A stretch of DNA of 64,000 nucleotides from Halanaeroarchaeum sp. HSR-CO (GCF_024972755.1 NZ_CP087724.1:2418001-2482000), one strand, 5' to 3'; counted from the first letter of the stretch, positions 1 to 9,132 are shown. Notes: a model not told the origin generated them from the letters alone. Program-made: numbers and translations.

Positions 1-929
1 CCCTCGACGACCTGCGCGGGGTCCTGGCCCGTCGCGAGGAACATCGCGGCGACGACGTTGCTCGCGTGCGCGTTGAACCCCAGACTCCCCGCCTTCGCGC
101 TCCCGACGAGGTTCTTCCGGGTGTTGACCTCGGCGATGGCCTCGGGAGTCGTGTCGAAGCGGTCGGCGACGACGTCACGGGGGATGCGCACGTCGGCGGT
201 CACCGAGCGACCGCGGCCCTCGACGGCGTTGATCGCGGCCGGTTTCTTGTCCGTACACAGATTCCCCGAGAGGGAGACCAGTTCCGCGGGCGTCTCGTCC
301 TCGAGGAGTTCGGCGGCCGCCGCAGTGGCGATGGTGGCCATGTTCATCCCCATGGCGTCCTTCGTATCGTAGCTGAACCGAACGAAGACCGAGTCGCCGA
401 CGACGTAGGGTCTGGCCCACTGCAGTTCGCCGTGGTCGGTGGTCGCCTCGGCCGCCGCGGCCAACCGCTCCTGGTTATCGCGCACCCACTCGGTCACGGC
501 CTGCCCCTCTGCGACGTCGTAGACCCGGAACACCGGCGCCCGCGTCATCCCGTGCTTCGTGACCCGAACCGTCGCCCCGCCGGCCGCATCGAGCGCCGAG
601 CAGCCGCGGTTGACGCTGGCGACGAGCGCGCCCTCGGTTGTGGCGAGCGGCAGGTGGTATTCGCCCTCGGCCGCCGAGCCGTGAACCGGGATCGGGCCGG
701 CCAACCCCATCGGGATCTGGGCCGCTCCGAGCATGTTCTCCACGTTCGGCTCCGCGTCCGCCGGGTCGAAGGAGAAGGTTCCGACGGCGTCGAGGTCCGC
801 GCCGGTCTCGCGGCGAAGGTACTCGCGTCGGGCGTCGGCCGCGGTCCGTGGGTCCGTGTGAGATTCCAGGTCGTGGATGGGGATTTCGCCGGCCTGGACG
901 CGGTCGGCGAGGGCGTCTGCGTCGGTCAT
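1..929 (-). CDS. hmgA: HMG-CoA reductase, C-terminus cut by window edge
   Basis: The first 309 residues are in the window and the 3' end lies off the left edge. It reduces HMG-CoA to mevalonate, the committed step of archaeal isoprenoid lipid synthesis. Class I signatures are visible: ENMLGAAQIPMG (about residues 64-75), the catalytic Glu in TTEG (residue 99), DAMGMNM, the catalytic Lys in SGNLCTDKK, and GQDPAQ with the catalytic Asp near the edge. The expected C-terminal His is outside the window. The ATG at 929 gives an N-terminus that fits the family. The gene is divergent from the amidohydrolase that starts at 1029, and a TATA-like GATAAC lies in the shared spacer. Confidence 0.95.
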   Translation of the reverse strand, partial: MTDADALADRVQAGEIPIHDLESHTDPRTAADARREYLRRETGADLDAVGTFSFDPADAEPNVENMLGAAQIPMGLAGPIPVHGSAAEGEYHLPLATTEGALVASVNRGCSALDAAGGATVRVTKHGMTRAPVFRVYDVAEGQAVTEWVRDNQERLAAAAEATTDHGELQWARPYVVGDSVFVRFSYDTKDAMGMNMATIATAAAAELLEDETPAELVSLSGNLCTDKKPAAINAVEGRGRSVTADVRIPRDVVADRFDTTPEAIAEVNTRKNLVGSAKAGSLGFNAHASNVVAAMFLATGQDPAQVVE

Positions 930-1028
930 GGTCCAGTGCACGAGTGGGTCGATGTAACCGTTATCGCATCGAGAGTGCGAGCGTCGCCCATCCCAACCGT
1001 TTTGACGGCGCCAGTCGGTTCTCCGGTA

Positions 1029-2561
1029 ATGGCCGAACCCGCAGCTGTCGTCTTCGTCGGTGGCGAGGTCCACACCATGACGACACCGGACGAGACCGCC
1101 GAGGCGGTGGCCGTCAGGGACGGACGGATCACCCGGGTTACCTCGGCGTACGAGTCCCAGTTCGTCACGGGCGCGGAGACCACCGTCATCGACCTCGAGG
1201 GTCGCGTCCTGCTCCCAGGGTTCATCGACGCCCACACCCACATGCAACAGCACGGACAGTCGCTCGTCCACGCCGATCTCACAGCAGCCGAGAGCCTCGA
1301 GGCGGCGCTGGAACGACTGGCTGAGGACGCGGCACCGAATCACGAGTGGCTGCTCGGCTTCGGCTGGGACGAGAGCGAGTGGGGCGAGGACCCAGCGCCG
1401 ACCCGCGACGACCTCGACGCCGTCTCGACGGACCGGCCGGTCGCCGCCTTCCGCGTCGATCTCCACTCCGTCGCGCTCAACTCGGTCGCCCTGGAACGAC
1501 TACGGGCCGACCTCCCCGAGGAGGAGGTCCAGATGGACGACGGTGAGCCGACAGGACGAGTGGTCGAGTCGGGGGTCGACGTGGTCTGGGATGCCGTCGC
1601 GCCTGACGTGGCGGAGACACGCCGACTGCTACGGGCCGCCATCGAGGACGTTCACGCCAAGGGGGTGACCGGCGTCCACGACATGGTTCGCCAGTCGCAT
1701 GCGCCGAGAGCCTACCGGGATCTGGACGCCGCAGGCGACCTCGACCTCCGGGTTCGGATCAACTACTGGTCGGACCACCTCGACGCGGTCGAGGAACTCG
1801 GCCTCCGTCCGAATCACGGAAGCGAGTTCGTCCGCGTCGGCGCCATCAAGACGTTCACCGACGGGAGCATCGGCAGCCAGACCGCGAAGCTCTCCGAGCC
1901 GTTCGCCGACGCGCCCGACGAGACGGGGACCTGGGTCGTTGCGCCTGCAGAGCTCCGGGAACTCGCGAGGCGAGTGAGCGAGGGCGATCGCCAGTTGACC
2001 GCGCACGCCATCGGCGACGAGGCCGTCGATGCGGTCCTCGACGTTCTCGAAGACCTGGACGATTCGGCGAACCGCCACCGGATCGAGCACCTCGAACTGA
2101 TCGACGAAATGGGGATCGGGCGGCTCGCCGACGTCGGTGCCGTCGCCTCCGTCCAGCCGAACTTCCACGGCTGGGCCCGGGAGGGGGGCCTCTACGAGAA
2201 GCGACTCGGCGACGACCGGCGCCTGCGCTCGAATCCCCTGGGGCTGCTCGCGGACGCGAATGTGCCCCTCGCCTTCGGCAGCGACGGCATGCCCCTGGAC
2301 CCGCTCTACGGGATCGAACAGGCCGTCACGGCGCCGACGGCGGACCAGCGCGTCTCGGTCACCGAAGCACTACGGGCCTACACCGCCGGAAGCGCCTATG
2401 CCGGGTTCGACGAACACCGACTCGGGACGGTCGAGGTCGGCAAGCGAGCGGACTTCGTCGTGCTCGAGGAATCGCCGTGGGAACGGCCCGAGCATATCGC
2501 GGACATCGACGTGGCGATGACGGTTGTCGACGGCGAGATCGTCTACGACGGTCGGGACTAG
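1029..2561 (+). CDS. Amidohydrolase family 3 (YtcJ-like) metal-dependent hydrolase
   Basis: A 510-residue protein of the amidohydrolase superfamily. The metal-binding HxH sits in FIDAHTHMQQHG (about residue 70). Further conserved motifs are FTDGSIGS, TAHAIGDEAVDAVLD, IEHLELID and SDGMPLDPLYG, which carry the other metal ligands and the catalytic Asp. The C-terminus has the usual GKRADFVVLE beta-sandwich segment. YtcJ-type enzymes hydrolyse amide or imine bonds, but the substrate cannot be read from sequence. The ATG at 1029 is chosen because the upstream in-frame sequence is antisense to hmgA and not protein-like. Its TAG stop is shared as CTAG with the convergent gpmI. Confidence 0.9.
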   Translation: MAEPAAVVFVGGEVHTMTTPDETAEAVAVRDGRITRVTSAYESQFVTGAETTVIDLEGRVLLPGFIDAHTHMQQHGQSLVHADLTAAESLEAALERLAEDAAPNHEWLLGFGWDESEWGEDPAPTRDDLDAVSTDRPVAAFRVDLHSVALNSVALERLRADLPEEEVQMDDGEPTGRVVESGVDVVWDAVAPDVAETRRLLRAAIEDVHAKGVTGVHDMVRQSHAPRAYRDLDAAGDLDLRVRINYWSDHLDAVEELGLRPNHGSEFVRVGAIKTFTDGSIGSQTAKLSEPFADAPDETGTWVVAPAELRELARRVSEGDRQLTAHAIGDEAVDAVLDVLEDLDDSANRHRIEHLELIDEMGIGRLADVGAVASVQPNFHGWAREGGLYEKRLGDDRRLRSNPLGLLADANVPLAFGSDGMPLDPLYGIEQAVTAPTADQRVSVTEALRAYTAGSAYAGFDEHRLGTVEVGKRADFVVLEESPWERPEHIADIDVAMTVVDGEIVYDGRD

Positions 2562-4087
2562 TCCTCTTTGGTGTCTTCGAGCAGGGATTCTCCGGTCATG
2601 ATCTCGGGGATCGGAATATCGAGGAGCGCGAGCATCGTGGGTGCGAGATCGCTGAGTTCGCCACCCTCTCTGACTCGCCTTCCGCCGTCGGTCCCGTCGG
2701 GGGCGACGTAGATGCAGGGGACGGGGTTGAACGTGTGGGCCGTGTGCGGGTCGTCCGCGGTCCCCATATCGTCCGCGTTACCATGGTCTGCAGTGACGAG
2801 TACGTGAGCGCCGACCCGCTTCAGGGTATCGACGAGCCGTCCCAGTTGCTCGTCCACCGCCTCCACGGCCTCGATGGCGGCCTCGTAGTCCCCGGTGTGG
2901 CCGACCATATCTGGGTTGGCGTAGTTGAGAACCATGACGTCGGGGTCCTCCCTCTCGATGATCGAGATGGCCGTATCGGTGACCGCCTCGGCGCTCATCT
3001 CCGGTTGCAGGTCGTAGGTCGGAACGTCGGGACTCTCGACGATGCGGCGGATCTCACCGTCGAACTCGACCTCTCGACCCCCGTTCAGGAAGTAGGTGAC
3101 GTGGGGGTACTTCTCGGATTCGGCGAGGCGAAGTTGCGTGAGACCGCGCTCGGCGAGCACCGATCCGAGGGTATCCGTCGGCTCGATCGGTGGAAACGCA
3201 ACGGGGAAGTCGTACGTCTGATCGTACTCCGTCATCGTCGCCAGGTGGACCTCCGGGGGTGAAGTCTCGACGTCCCAGACGGGGTTCCGGTCCGCCAGCA
3301 TCCGGACCAGTTGCCGTACCCTGTCGGCCCGGAAGTTGAACACGAAGACGGCGTCGCCGTCTTCAACCCCAGGTCGGTCGTCGACGAGGGTCGGCTCGAC
3401 GAACTCGTCCGTGTCGCCGCGGTCGTACGAGTCGCGCACGGCCGCGACCGACGACGACGCCCGGTGATCGGCCGCCCGGTTCACGATGGCGTCGTAGGCC
3501 CGTTTCGTCCGTTCCCAGTTCTCGTCGCGGTCCATCGCGTAGTACCGTCCGGAGACGGTCGCGACGTGACCGGTCCCGTGCCGGTCGGCGACGGACTGGA
3601 GTTCGGCGAGGGAGGACTCCCCGCCGGTCGGACTGGTGTCGCGGCCGTCCGTGAAAGCGTGGGTGACGGACTCGAGACCTCGCTGTGCGGCACACTCGAT
3701 GAGCGCGGCGAGGTGCTCCTGATCGGAGTGGACGCCGCCGTCGCTGACGAGACCCATGAAGTGGACCCGACCCCCCGACGCCTCGGCTGCGTCGAACGCC
3801 CCGGAAATGGCGTCGTTGCTGCAAAGTTCGTCGGCTGCTATCGCGTCGTTGATGCGGGTGTAGGCCTGCTCGAGTACCCGCCCCGCGCCGATAGTGAGGT
3901 GGCCCACCTCGCTGTTGCCCATCTGGTCGTCCGGGAGGCCGACGGTCCGGCCGTACGCCGTGAGCGTGCCGAACGCGCCAATCTCCCGGAGACGGTCGAA
4001 CGTCGGCGTGTCGGCGGCCTCGATAGCGTTGCGTCGGTCGTGGTTAGCCAACCCCCAGCCGTCCAGGATGACGAGCGCCGCCTGCAT
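2558..4087 (-). CDS. gpmI: 2,3-bisphosphoglycerate-independent phosphoglycerate mutase
   Basis: A 509-residue cytoplasmic enzyme that interconverts 3- and 2-phosphoglycerate in glycolysis and gluconeogenesis. It belongs to the alkaline phosphatase superfamily. DGWG (residues 9-12) supplies a metal-binding Asp. QMGNSEVGHL (about 55-64) holds the catalytic Ser59. VTADHGNADDM near residue 430 is the second metal site. Length matches the bacterial-type GpmI rather than the shorter archaeal ApgM. It is monocistronic here, and its stop overlaps the amidohydrolase stop by 4 bp (CTAG). Confidence 0.95.
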   Translation of the reverse strand: MQAALVILDGWGLANHDRRNAIEAADTPTFDRLREIGAFGTLTAYGRTVGLPDDQMGNSEVGHLTIGAGRVLEQAYTRINDAIAADELCSNDAISGAFDAAEASGGRVHFMGLVSDGGVHSDQEHLAALIECAAQRGLESVTHAFTDGRDTSPTGGESSLAELQSVADRHGTGHVATVSGRYYAMDRDENWERTKRAYDAIVNRAADHRASSSVAAVRDSYDRGDTDEFVEPTLVDDRPGVEDGDAVFVFNFRADRVRQLVRMLADRNPVWDVETSPPEVHLATMTEYDQTYDFPVAFPPIEPTDTLGSVLAERGLTQLRLAESEKYPHVTYFLNGGREVEFDGEIRRIVESPDVPTYDLQPEMSAEAVTDTAISIIEREDPDVMVLNYANPDMVGHTGDYEAAIEAVEAVDEQLGRLVDTLKRVGAHVLVTADHGNADDMGTADDPHTAHTFNPVPCIYVAPDGTDGGRRVREGGELSDLAPTMLALLDIPIPEIMTGESLLEDTKED

Positions 4088-4297
4088 GGTCGATGCTGCG
4101 AGGGGATGACGTAATTAGGTGTCGGGTCGGCGCCACCGAGGACCGCAGAGCGCGTCGGGATTTCACGCGACACATCTGATACTATTATTACATTTCCGCT
4201 CGAAGTGTTGGACATGCGTCCCCGAGCCCATGGATACCGATCCCTCGTGACGTCCACCCGACTCCAGATGACCGACAGATCGAGGGGCGACTGACCG

Positions 4298-5230
4298 ATG
4301 GCCGCCATCGAGACGAGCGGCCTCTCCAAACGCTTCGGGTCGGACGTCCTCGCGGTCGACGACATCGACCTGACCGTCGCGGAGGGTGAGATATTCGGCT
4401 TCCTCGGTCCTAACGGTGCGGGCAAGTCGACGACCATCGACATGCTCCTCGACTACGTCCGACCGACCGAAGGAACGGCGAGCGTCCTCGGGATGGATGC
4501 CCAGTCAGAGACCGAAGCCATCCACCGTCGGGTCGGCATCCTTCCAGACGATTACGGCCTCTACGATCGACTCACGGGGTACGAACACCTCGACTACGCC
4601 ATCGAATTGAAGCGGGCCGACGACGACCCCGACGCCCTCCTCGATCGGGTCGACCTGGACCGCGCGGCCGCCGAGCGCCCCGTGGGTGGGTACTCGACGG
4701 GGATGGCCCAACGGCTCGTCCTCGCCATCGCACTGATCGGGGATCCAGACCTGCTCGTCCTCGACGAACCGTCCTCCGGACTCGACCCGAACGGCGTCAG
4801 GATGGTCCGCGACATCGCCCGCGAGACCGCGGCGGCCGGCGGGACGGTCTTCTTCTCCAGTCACATCCTGCCGCAGGTCGAGGCCGTCTGCGATCGGGTG
4901 GCGATACTGGACCGCGGACGACTGGTGGCCGTGGACACTATCGATGGACTCCGAGATGCCCTGGGCACCGGTTCGACGCTCTCGGTAACCGTCGACGAGA
5001 TACCGGAGACACTCGCCCTGGAGGAGATCGACGGCGTCTCGGCGGTGACGACCGGCGAGCGGACCATCACCGTGACCTGTCGGATGCCGGAGACCAAACT
5101 CGGGGTCCTCGACACGATCCGCGATTCGCCTGCGTCCATTCTCGACTTCTCGACCAGCGAGGCGTCCCTCGAGGAACTGTTCCAGGCCTACACCCGTGGA
5201 GAGCCATCGGTAGAGGGGCCGGCACGATGA
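4298..5230 (+). CDS. ABC transporter ATP-binding protein
   Basis: A 310-residue ABC ATPase. Walker A is GPNGAGKST (37-45), the signature loop is YSTGMAQRL, Walker B is LLVLDEPSSGLDP and the H-loop His is in SSHIL. A roughly 90-residue C-terminal extension follows, as in exporters of the CcmA/NatA/drug-export type. It overlaps the next gene, a membrane permease, by 4 bp (ATGA at 5227-5230), so the two are translationally coupled. A TATA-like ACTATTATTAC lies about 115 bp upstream. The transported substrate is not identifiable. Confidence 0.92.
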   Translation: MAAIETSGLSKRFGSDVLAVDDIDLTVAEGEIFGFLGPNGAGKSTTIDMLLDYVRPTEGTASVLGMDAQSETEAIHRRVGILPDDYGLYDRLTGYEHLDYAIELKRADDDPDALLDRVDLDRAAAERPVGGYSTGMAQRLVLAIALIGDPDLLVLDEPSSGLDPNGVRMVRDIARETAAAGGTVFFSSHILPQVEAVCDRVAILDRGRLVAVDTIDGLRDALGTGSTLSVTVDEIPETLALEEIDGVSAVTTGERTITVTCRMPETKLGVLDTIRDSPASILDFSTSEASLEELFQAYTRGEPSVEGPAR

Positions 5231-6054
5231 GCACGGTGGTAATCGCCCGAAAGGAGTTCGCCGACGCGGTCCGCTCGCGGACCCTCTGGGGCATCGTCGC
5301 CATCATCGCGGTGATGACCTCGCTCGCCATGGCCGTCACCGCGATCGTGCCGGGGGCGCCAAACGTGTACGCGGCGATCGGTGGAGCGTCGCAGTTCGCG
5401 GGGGTCCTCGTGCCCATCATGGCCCTGGTAGCCGCCTATCTCGCAATCGCCGGCGAGCGCGAGTCGGGGAGCATCAAGATCCTGCTCGGCCTCCCGCCGA
5501 CCCGTGGCGAGGTCCTCGCCGGGAAGTTCCTCGGGCGGAGTCTGGTCGTCATCGTCGGCATCGTGGTCGGTTTCGCGTTCGCCGCCGTAATCGCCGTCGT
5601 CATCTACGGTGGTGTCCCGCCAGTCGCGTTCGCGGGCGTGACGCTGCTCTCTGCGGCCCTCGGCGTCGCCTTCGTCGGTATCGGTATCGGCATCTCGGCG
5701 GCGACGGCCACTCGGTCGCGCGCGATGACCTACGGTATCAGCGCGTATCTCCTGTTGACGCTGCTCTGGGACCTCGTCCCCGAGATCGCCCGGATGCTGT
5801 TCGGTAGCGGGAACAGCGGCGGTCTCGAGGCGTGGTATCTCTTCCTGACCGTCCTCAGTCCGACGGGTGCGTTCAACGGACTGGCGAGAGAGGTGCTCGC
5901 GAGTGCCGTCGGTGGCCCAGGGATGGGGCTGGCCCTCACCGGCGAGACCCCGTTCTACCTCCAGCCCGTCGCGTTGGCAGTCATTCTGGTGGTCTGGACG
6001 GTGGTTCCACTGGTCGTGGGGTATCTGTCGTTCCGGGATGCGGATCTGAGTTGA
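5227..6054 (+). CDS. ABC-2 type transporter permease (NosY-like)
   Basis: A 275-residue integral membrane protein with about six hydrophobic helices. The N-terminal pattern (IARKEFADAVRSRTLWG) is typical of ABC-2 permeases of the NosY group. It is the membrane partner of the ATPase encoded directly upstream and starts inside that gene's stop codon. The central ESGSIKILLGLPPTRGEV matches the conserved cytoplasmic loop of this group. The exported substrate is unknown. Confidence 0.9.
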   Translation: MSTVVIARKEFADAVRSRTLWGIVAIIAVMTSLAMAVTAIVPGAPNVYAAIGGASQFAGVLVPIMALVAAYLAIAGERESGSIKILLGLPPTRGEVLAGKFLGRSLVVIVGIVVGFAFAAVIAVVIYGGVPPVAFAGVTLLSAALGVAFVGIGIGISAATATRSRAMTYGISAYLLLTLLWDLVPEIARMLFGSGNSGGLEAWYLFLTVLSPTGAFNGLAREVLASAVGGPGMGLALTGETPFYLQPVALAVILVVWTVVPLVVGYLSFRDADLS

Positions 6055-6103
6055 GAGGGAGGGGCGAGCGCTAGCGAGCGGAGCGCAGCAAACGGTAGGA
6101 GAG

Positions 6104-6533
6104 TGGGCCAGTGCGGATTTTGAACCACGGTCGTTCCGCTCCGCTTCACTCCCTGATTCAAATCCGCACCCATTTTCTCTGAGTGACTGCGCCGAGCGAT
6201 AGTAACGCTCGGCGCGTTTGTGAGAGAAAAATTGGCCAGTGCGGATTTGAACCGGAGCCAGACGGTCCGGGTCGCTCGTTTCACTCGCTTCCCGGGCTGC
6301 GACTGGCAGGGCTCAAATCCGTGGCCGCTTCTCGGAGGGAGCGAGCGACGACAGGGCGTCGTCGCTCGCGGAGAATGAGAAGTGGGCCAGTGCGGATTTG
6401 AACCGGAGCCAGACGGTCCGGGTCGCTCGTTTCACTCGCTTCCCGGGCTGCGACTGGCAGGGCTCAAATCCGTGGCCGCTTCTCGGAGGGAGCGAGCGAC
6501 GACAGGGCGTCGTCGCTCGCGGAGAATGAGAAG
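6104..6533 (-). repeat. Tandem array of tRNA-Ile 3'-end 'echo' hairpin units
   Basis: Three units lie directly downstream of tRNA-Ile: A (6104-6231, 128 bp, diverged), B (6232-6382) and C (6383-6533). B and C are each 151 bp and identical except at their first few bases. In tRNA sense each unit has two parts. First comes a spacer hairpin that abuts the preceding tRNA end; in C, CTTCTC pairs with GAGAAG around an 11-bp inner stem. Then comes a long hairpin whose left arm, CGGATTTGAGCC, is the complement of the tRNA T-arm and whose right arm is an exact copy of the last 22 nt of tRNA-Ile. No coding potential is seen. Confidence 0.9.
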
Positions 6534-6607
6534 TGGGCCAGTGCGGATTTGAACCGCAAACTTCCACCTTATCAGAGTGGCGCTCTACCTGATTGAGCTA
6601 CTGGCCC
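6534..6607 (-). tRNA. tRNA-Ile (GAT anticodon)
   Basis: A 74-nt cloverleaf. The acceptor stem GGGCCAG pairs with CTGGCCC and the discriminator is A. The anticodon loop CTGATAA gives anticodon GAT. The T-arm is TGCGG-TTCAAAT-CCGCA. CCA is not encoded and no intron is seen. A TATA-like TTTAAG lies about 30 bp upstream on the minus strand. The 3' end is followed by the echo array. Confidence 0.97.
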
Positions 6608-6636
6608 GAACGTATCCACACGTTGCCCGCTGGTTC

Positions 6637-6645
6637 GTTTAAGCG
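6637..6645 (-). promoter_or_regulatory. TATA-like element of tRNA-Ile
   Basis: GCTTAAACG on the minus strand, preceded by a purine-rich BRE-like GAAAGGAAA, about 30 bp upstream of the tRNA 5' end. Spacing fits an archaeal promoter. Confidence 0.55.
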
Positions 6646-6792
6646 TTTCCTTTCGACACTCCGTGTGGCCGCAGTCCGTGGATTTATCACCGAAGACGGC
6701 ACCAACCGGGGCCATCCAACACTGAACAGCGCGGGTCGTCTCGCGGGAGTACGGCACAGCGGCTCGCGGTCGGGATCGTGCCGTCTGTTCGC

Positions 6793-7374
6793 TCACTTCG
6801 AGTCGTCTTCGAACTCGACCTCGTAGGCGTCGGACCCCAGGTCGACCGTATCGTCGGAGCGGGCATCGCTGCCGGCGCCGCCGCCCGCTCCAGGACCGGA
6901 CCCGTTCCCGCCCGGGTGCTGCATGCCGCCGGTCGACCACCCCGAGTCGTCGCCACCCGGGAACCCGACGGTGTAGACCTTGCCCGTCGCGAAACCGCCG
7001 GTCTGCCGTTCGAGCAACGGGACGATGACGAACCGCTTGAGGCCTATCCGTATCGGGATCCGCGTCACCGGCAGAGCGAGGAGGAAGCCAATGGCGTCGG
7101 TGACCAGTCCCGGCGTCAGGAGAAAGGCACCGGCCGCGATGAGCATCCCGCCGTCGACGACCTCGTCCGTCGGAATGTCACCACGGGCAGCGGAGCGCTG
7201 CATCTTCTGCAGGGTGTGTCGGCCCTCGGCCCGGACGAAGAGCATGCCGAGGAGGGCGGTCAGGACCACCAACGCGACCGTCGGCACGGCGCCGATGTAG
7301 CTCGCGACGACTACGAGCAAGAACGCGTCGGCGAGCGGCACCAGCAGGAGGGCCGCGAAGAGCAACCGCAGCAT
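6793..7374 (-). CDS. fxsA: FxsA family membrane protein
   Basis: A 193-residue protein. The first 130 residues form an FxsA domain: MLRLLFAALLLVPLADAFLL, a second hydrophobic helix (LVVLTALLGMLFV), then GGMLIAAGAFLLTPGLVTD and a third helix. FxsA proteins are small membrane proteins named for relieving phage exclusion in E. coli; the archaeal role is unknown. The last 60 residues are a Gly/Ser/Asp-rich cytoplasmic tail. The ATG at 7374 lies about 25 bp from a TATA box (GATATATGC), which suggests a leaderless transcript. Confidence 0.85.
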   Translation of the reverse strand: MLRLLFAALLLVPLADAFLLVVVASYIGAVPTVALVVLTALLGMLFVRAEGRHTLQKMQRSAARGDIPTDEVVDGGMLIAAGAFLLTPGLVTDAIGFLLALPVTRIPIRIGLKRFVIVPLLERQTGGFATGKVYTVGFPGGDDSGWSTGGMQHPGGNGSGPGAGGGAGSDARSDDTVDLGSDAYEVEFEDDSK

Positions 7375-7396
7375 CGGCCGAACGTAGCGGCTGGGT

Positions 7397-7406
7397 GCAT
7401 ATATCC
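7397..7406 (-). promoter_or_regulatory. TATA box of fxsA in a divergent promoter
   Basis: GGATATATGC on the minus strand sits 23-32 bp before the fxsA start codon, as expected for leaderless haloarchaeal mRNA. It lies between fxsA and the divergent DUF255 gene. Confidence 0.5.
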
Positions 7407-7457
7407 CTTCGGCTCGGCTTCGATACGCTTTCCCGGAGTCGAGCCGAGGGGCCCGGT

Positions 7458-9089
7458 ATGGACGACGCCGCGGACGCCATGAAAGTCGAGTGGCGAGAGT
7501 GGGGCCAGGCCGCCTTCGACCGGGCACAGGACACCGAACAGCCGATACTGCTCTCCATCTCCGCACGGTGGTGTGGCTGGTGCCAGACCATGGACGCGAC
7601 GACCTACGCCGAACCGCGCATCGCGGCCATCATCAACCACGACTTCGTCCCGATCCGGGTCGACGCCGACCGTCATCCGCGAGTGCGGGATCGCTACAAC
7701 GCCGGCGGATTTCCCTCGACGGTCATGTTGACACCAACAGGGAAACTCCTCGCGGCGGCCGGATATCTCAAGCCGGAGCAGATGCGGCGGATCCTCGAGC
7801 GCGCCGGCGAGGAGTGGAAGAAAAGCGGCGAGAACGCAGGGCGACTGCCGCACACCCTCCAAGACACGGAGCCGCCATCCGGCGTCCTGACCGACGACAT
7901 CGAGCGTTACATCAACGGCCAGGTGGACACGCAGTTCGACGCCACACACGCCGGCTGGGGGACCGAGGAGAAGTTCCCGCTCCCCGCCACCGTCGAGTTC
8001 GCGTTGACCCGGCAACCGACGAAAGCGACCCGGACCCTCGACGCCATCCGAACCCACCTCTTCGACGAGCCCGACGGAGGCTTCTTTCGGCACGCCGGCG
8101 CGAACGACTGGTCGGAGCCTACCCGCGAGAAGGTACTCGACGTCAACGCGGGGCTCCTTCGCGCCTTCGCCAACGGCTATCTGACGACCGGTGACGACGA
8201 ATACCGACGGACGGCGGCCCGAACAGTCGAGTACCTCGTGGATGCCCTGTGGACCGGCGACGGGTTCGCCAATAGCCAACAACCTGGCGAGTACTTCGAA
8301 TTGCCGGCGGCGGAGCGCGAGGAAATGGAGGCGCCACCCATCGACACGACGACGTACAGCGGCCCGAATGCCAGAACCGCGGCGGCGCTACTTCGATACG
8401 TGGCCTATACCGACGACGAGACGGCGAGGCGGTACGCCGAGGCGACACTGTCGCTGTTGGAGACGGACAGGATCGACGACGGCGTCGTGGCCCACTGCGA
8501 TGCGGACTGCGAGGATGGGCTGTTGACGGCCCAGGCACCGACACTGCGTGCGTTCGCGACCGCCGGACAGGTGCTCGACCCCGAATACGTCGAGACGGCG
8601 ACGGAGATAGCCGACGCCACCGTCGACCGACTCCAGACCGAGAGCGGCGCGTTCAGGGACGGCCCCGACGCGGGGCCAGGCCTCCTGGACGAACCGCTGT
8701 ATGCCATCGACGACAACGCGCGAATGGCGAACGCGCTCGTCGACCTTCACCACCTGACCGGCGAGGACCGCTATCACGAGGCGGCTATCGACGCCTGCGA
8801 GGCGTTTGCCGGGGCGGCCGAAGGGATGGGACCGCAGGTCGCCAGGTACGGAACGGCGGTCTCACGTCTCCGTCGCCGACCGTTGGTCATCGCCGTCGGG
8901 ACCGAACCAGGATCCGACCTCCACCGGGCGGCCCTCCGCATGGCGGACCACGAGAAGGTCGTCGTGCCCGACTCCACCGACGTCGAGACGGGACATGCTG
9001 CCCTGTTGACCGCCGACGGGAGCCGCGGCGACGCGACGGATCCGGCGTCGCTGGCCGGTCTCGTCGACGAATACGACCGCTCGGCATAA
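7458..9089 (+). CDS. DUF255 / YyaL-type thioredoxin-fold protein
   Basis: About 543 residues. The N-terminal thioredoxin-like domain (about 1-130) carries ARWCGWCQTM with Cys39 and Cys42. The rest is an alpha-helical (six-hairpin toroid-like) region resembling N-acylglucosamine epimerase folds, as in YyaL and human SPATA20. Biochemical function is not established. The start is uncertain: ATG 7458 is used here, and ATG 7479 (protein starting MKVEW) is also possible. The region before Cys39 matches thioredoxin-like strand order with either start. Confidence 0.88.
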   Translation: MDDAADAMKVEWREWGQAAFDRAQDTEQPILLSISARWCGWCQTMDATTYAEPRIAAIINHDFVPIRVDADRHPRVRDRYNAGGFPSTVMLTPTGKLLAAAGYLKPEQMRRILERAGEEWKKSGENAGRLPHTLQDTEPPSGVLTDDIERYINGQVDTQFDATHAGWGTEEKFPLPATVEFALTRQPTKATRTLDAIRTHLFDEPDGGFFRHAGANDWSEPTREKVLDVNAGLLRAFANGYLTTGDDEYRRTAARTVEYLVDALWTGDGFANSQQPGEYFELPAAEREEMEAPPIDTTTYSGPNARTAAALLRYVAYTDDETARRYAEATLSLLETDRIDDGVVAHCDADCEDGLLTAQAPTLRAFATAGQVLDPEYVETATEIADATVDRLQTESGAFRDGPDAGPGLLDEPLYAIDDNARMANALVDLHHLTGEDRYHEAAIDACEAFAGAAEGMGPQVARYGTAVSRLRRRPLVIAVGTEPGSDLHRAALRMADHEKVVVPDSTDVETGHAALLTADGSRGDATDPASLAGLVDEYDRSA

Positions 9090-9100
9090 ACTCTCGAAGC

Positions 9101-9128
9101 GTTTTTAGTGGTTCTGGGACAAGAACCG
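9101..9128 (+). promoter_or_regulatory. TrmB-family gene promoter with overlapping inverted repeat
   Basis: TATA-like TTTTTAG at 9102-9108 lies about 25 bp before the ATG at 9133. Between them is the inverted repeat GGTTCT-N6-AGAACC (9110-9127), which would cover the transcription start. This position suits an operator for autoregulation by the downstream TrmB-like protein; that role is inferred. Confidence 0.45.
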
Positions 9129-9132
9129 TTCG

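Noticed and set aside
6104-6533. Possible CRISPR array from the regular 151-bp spacing
   Set aside because: The repeated part includes a tRNA tail, the intervening DNA is also repeated, and no cas genes are present.
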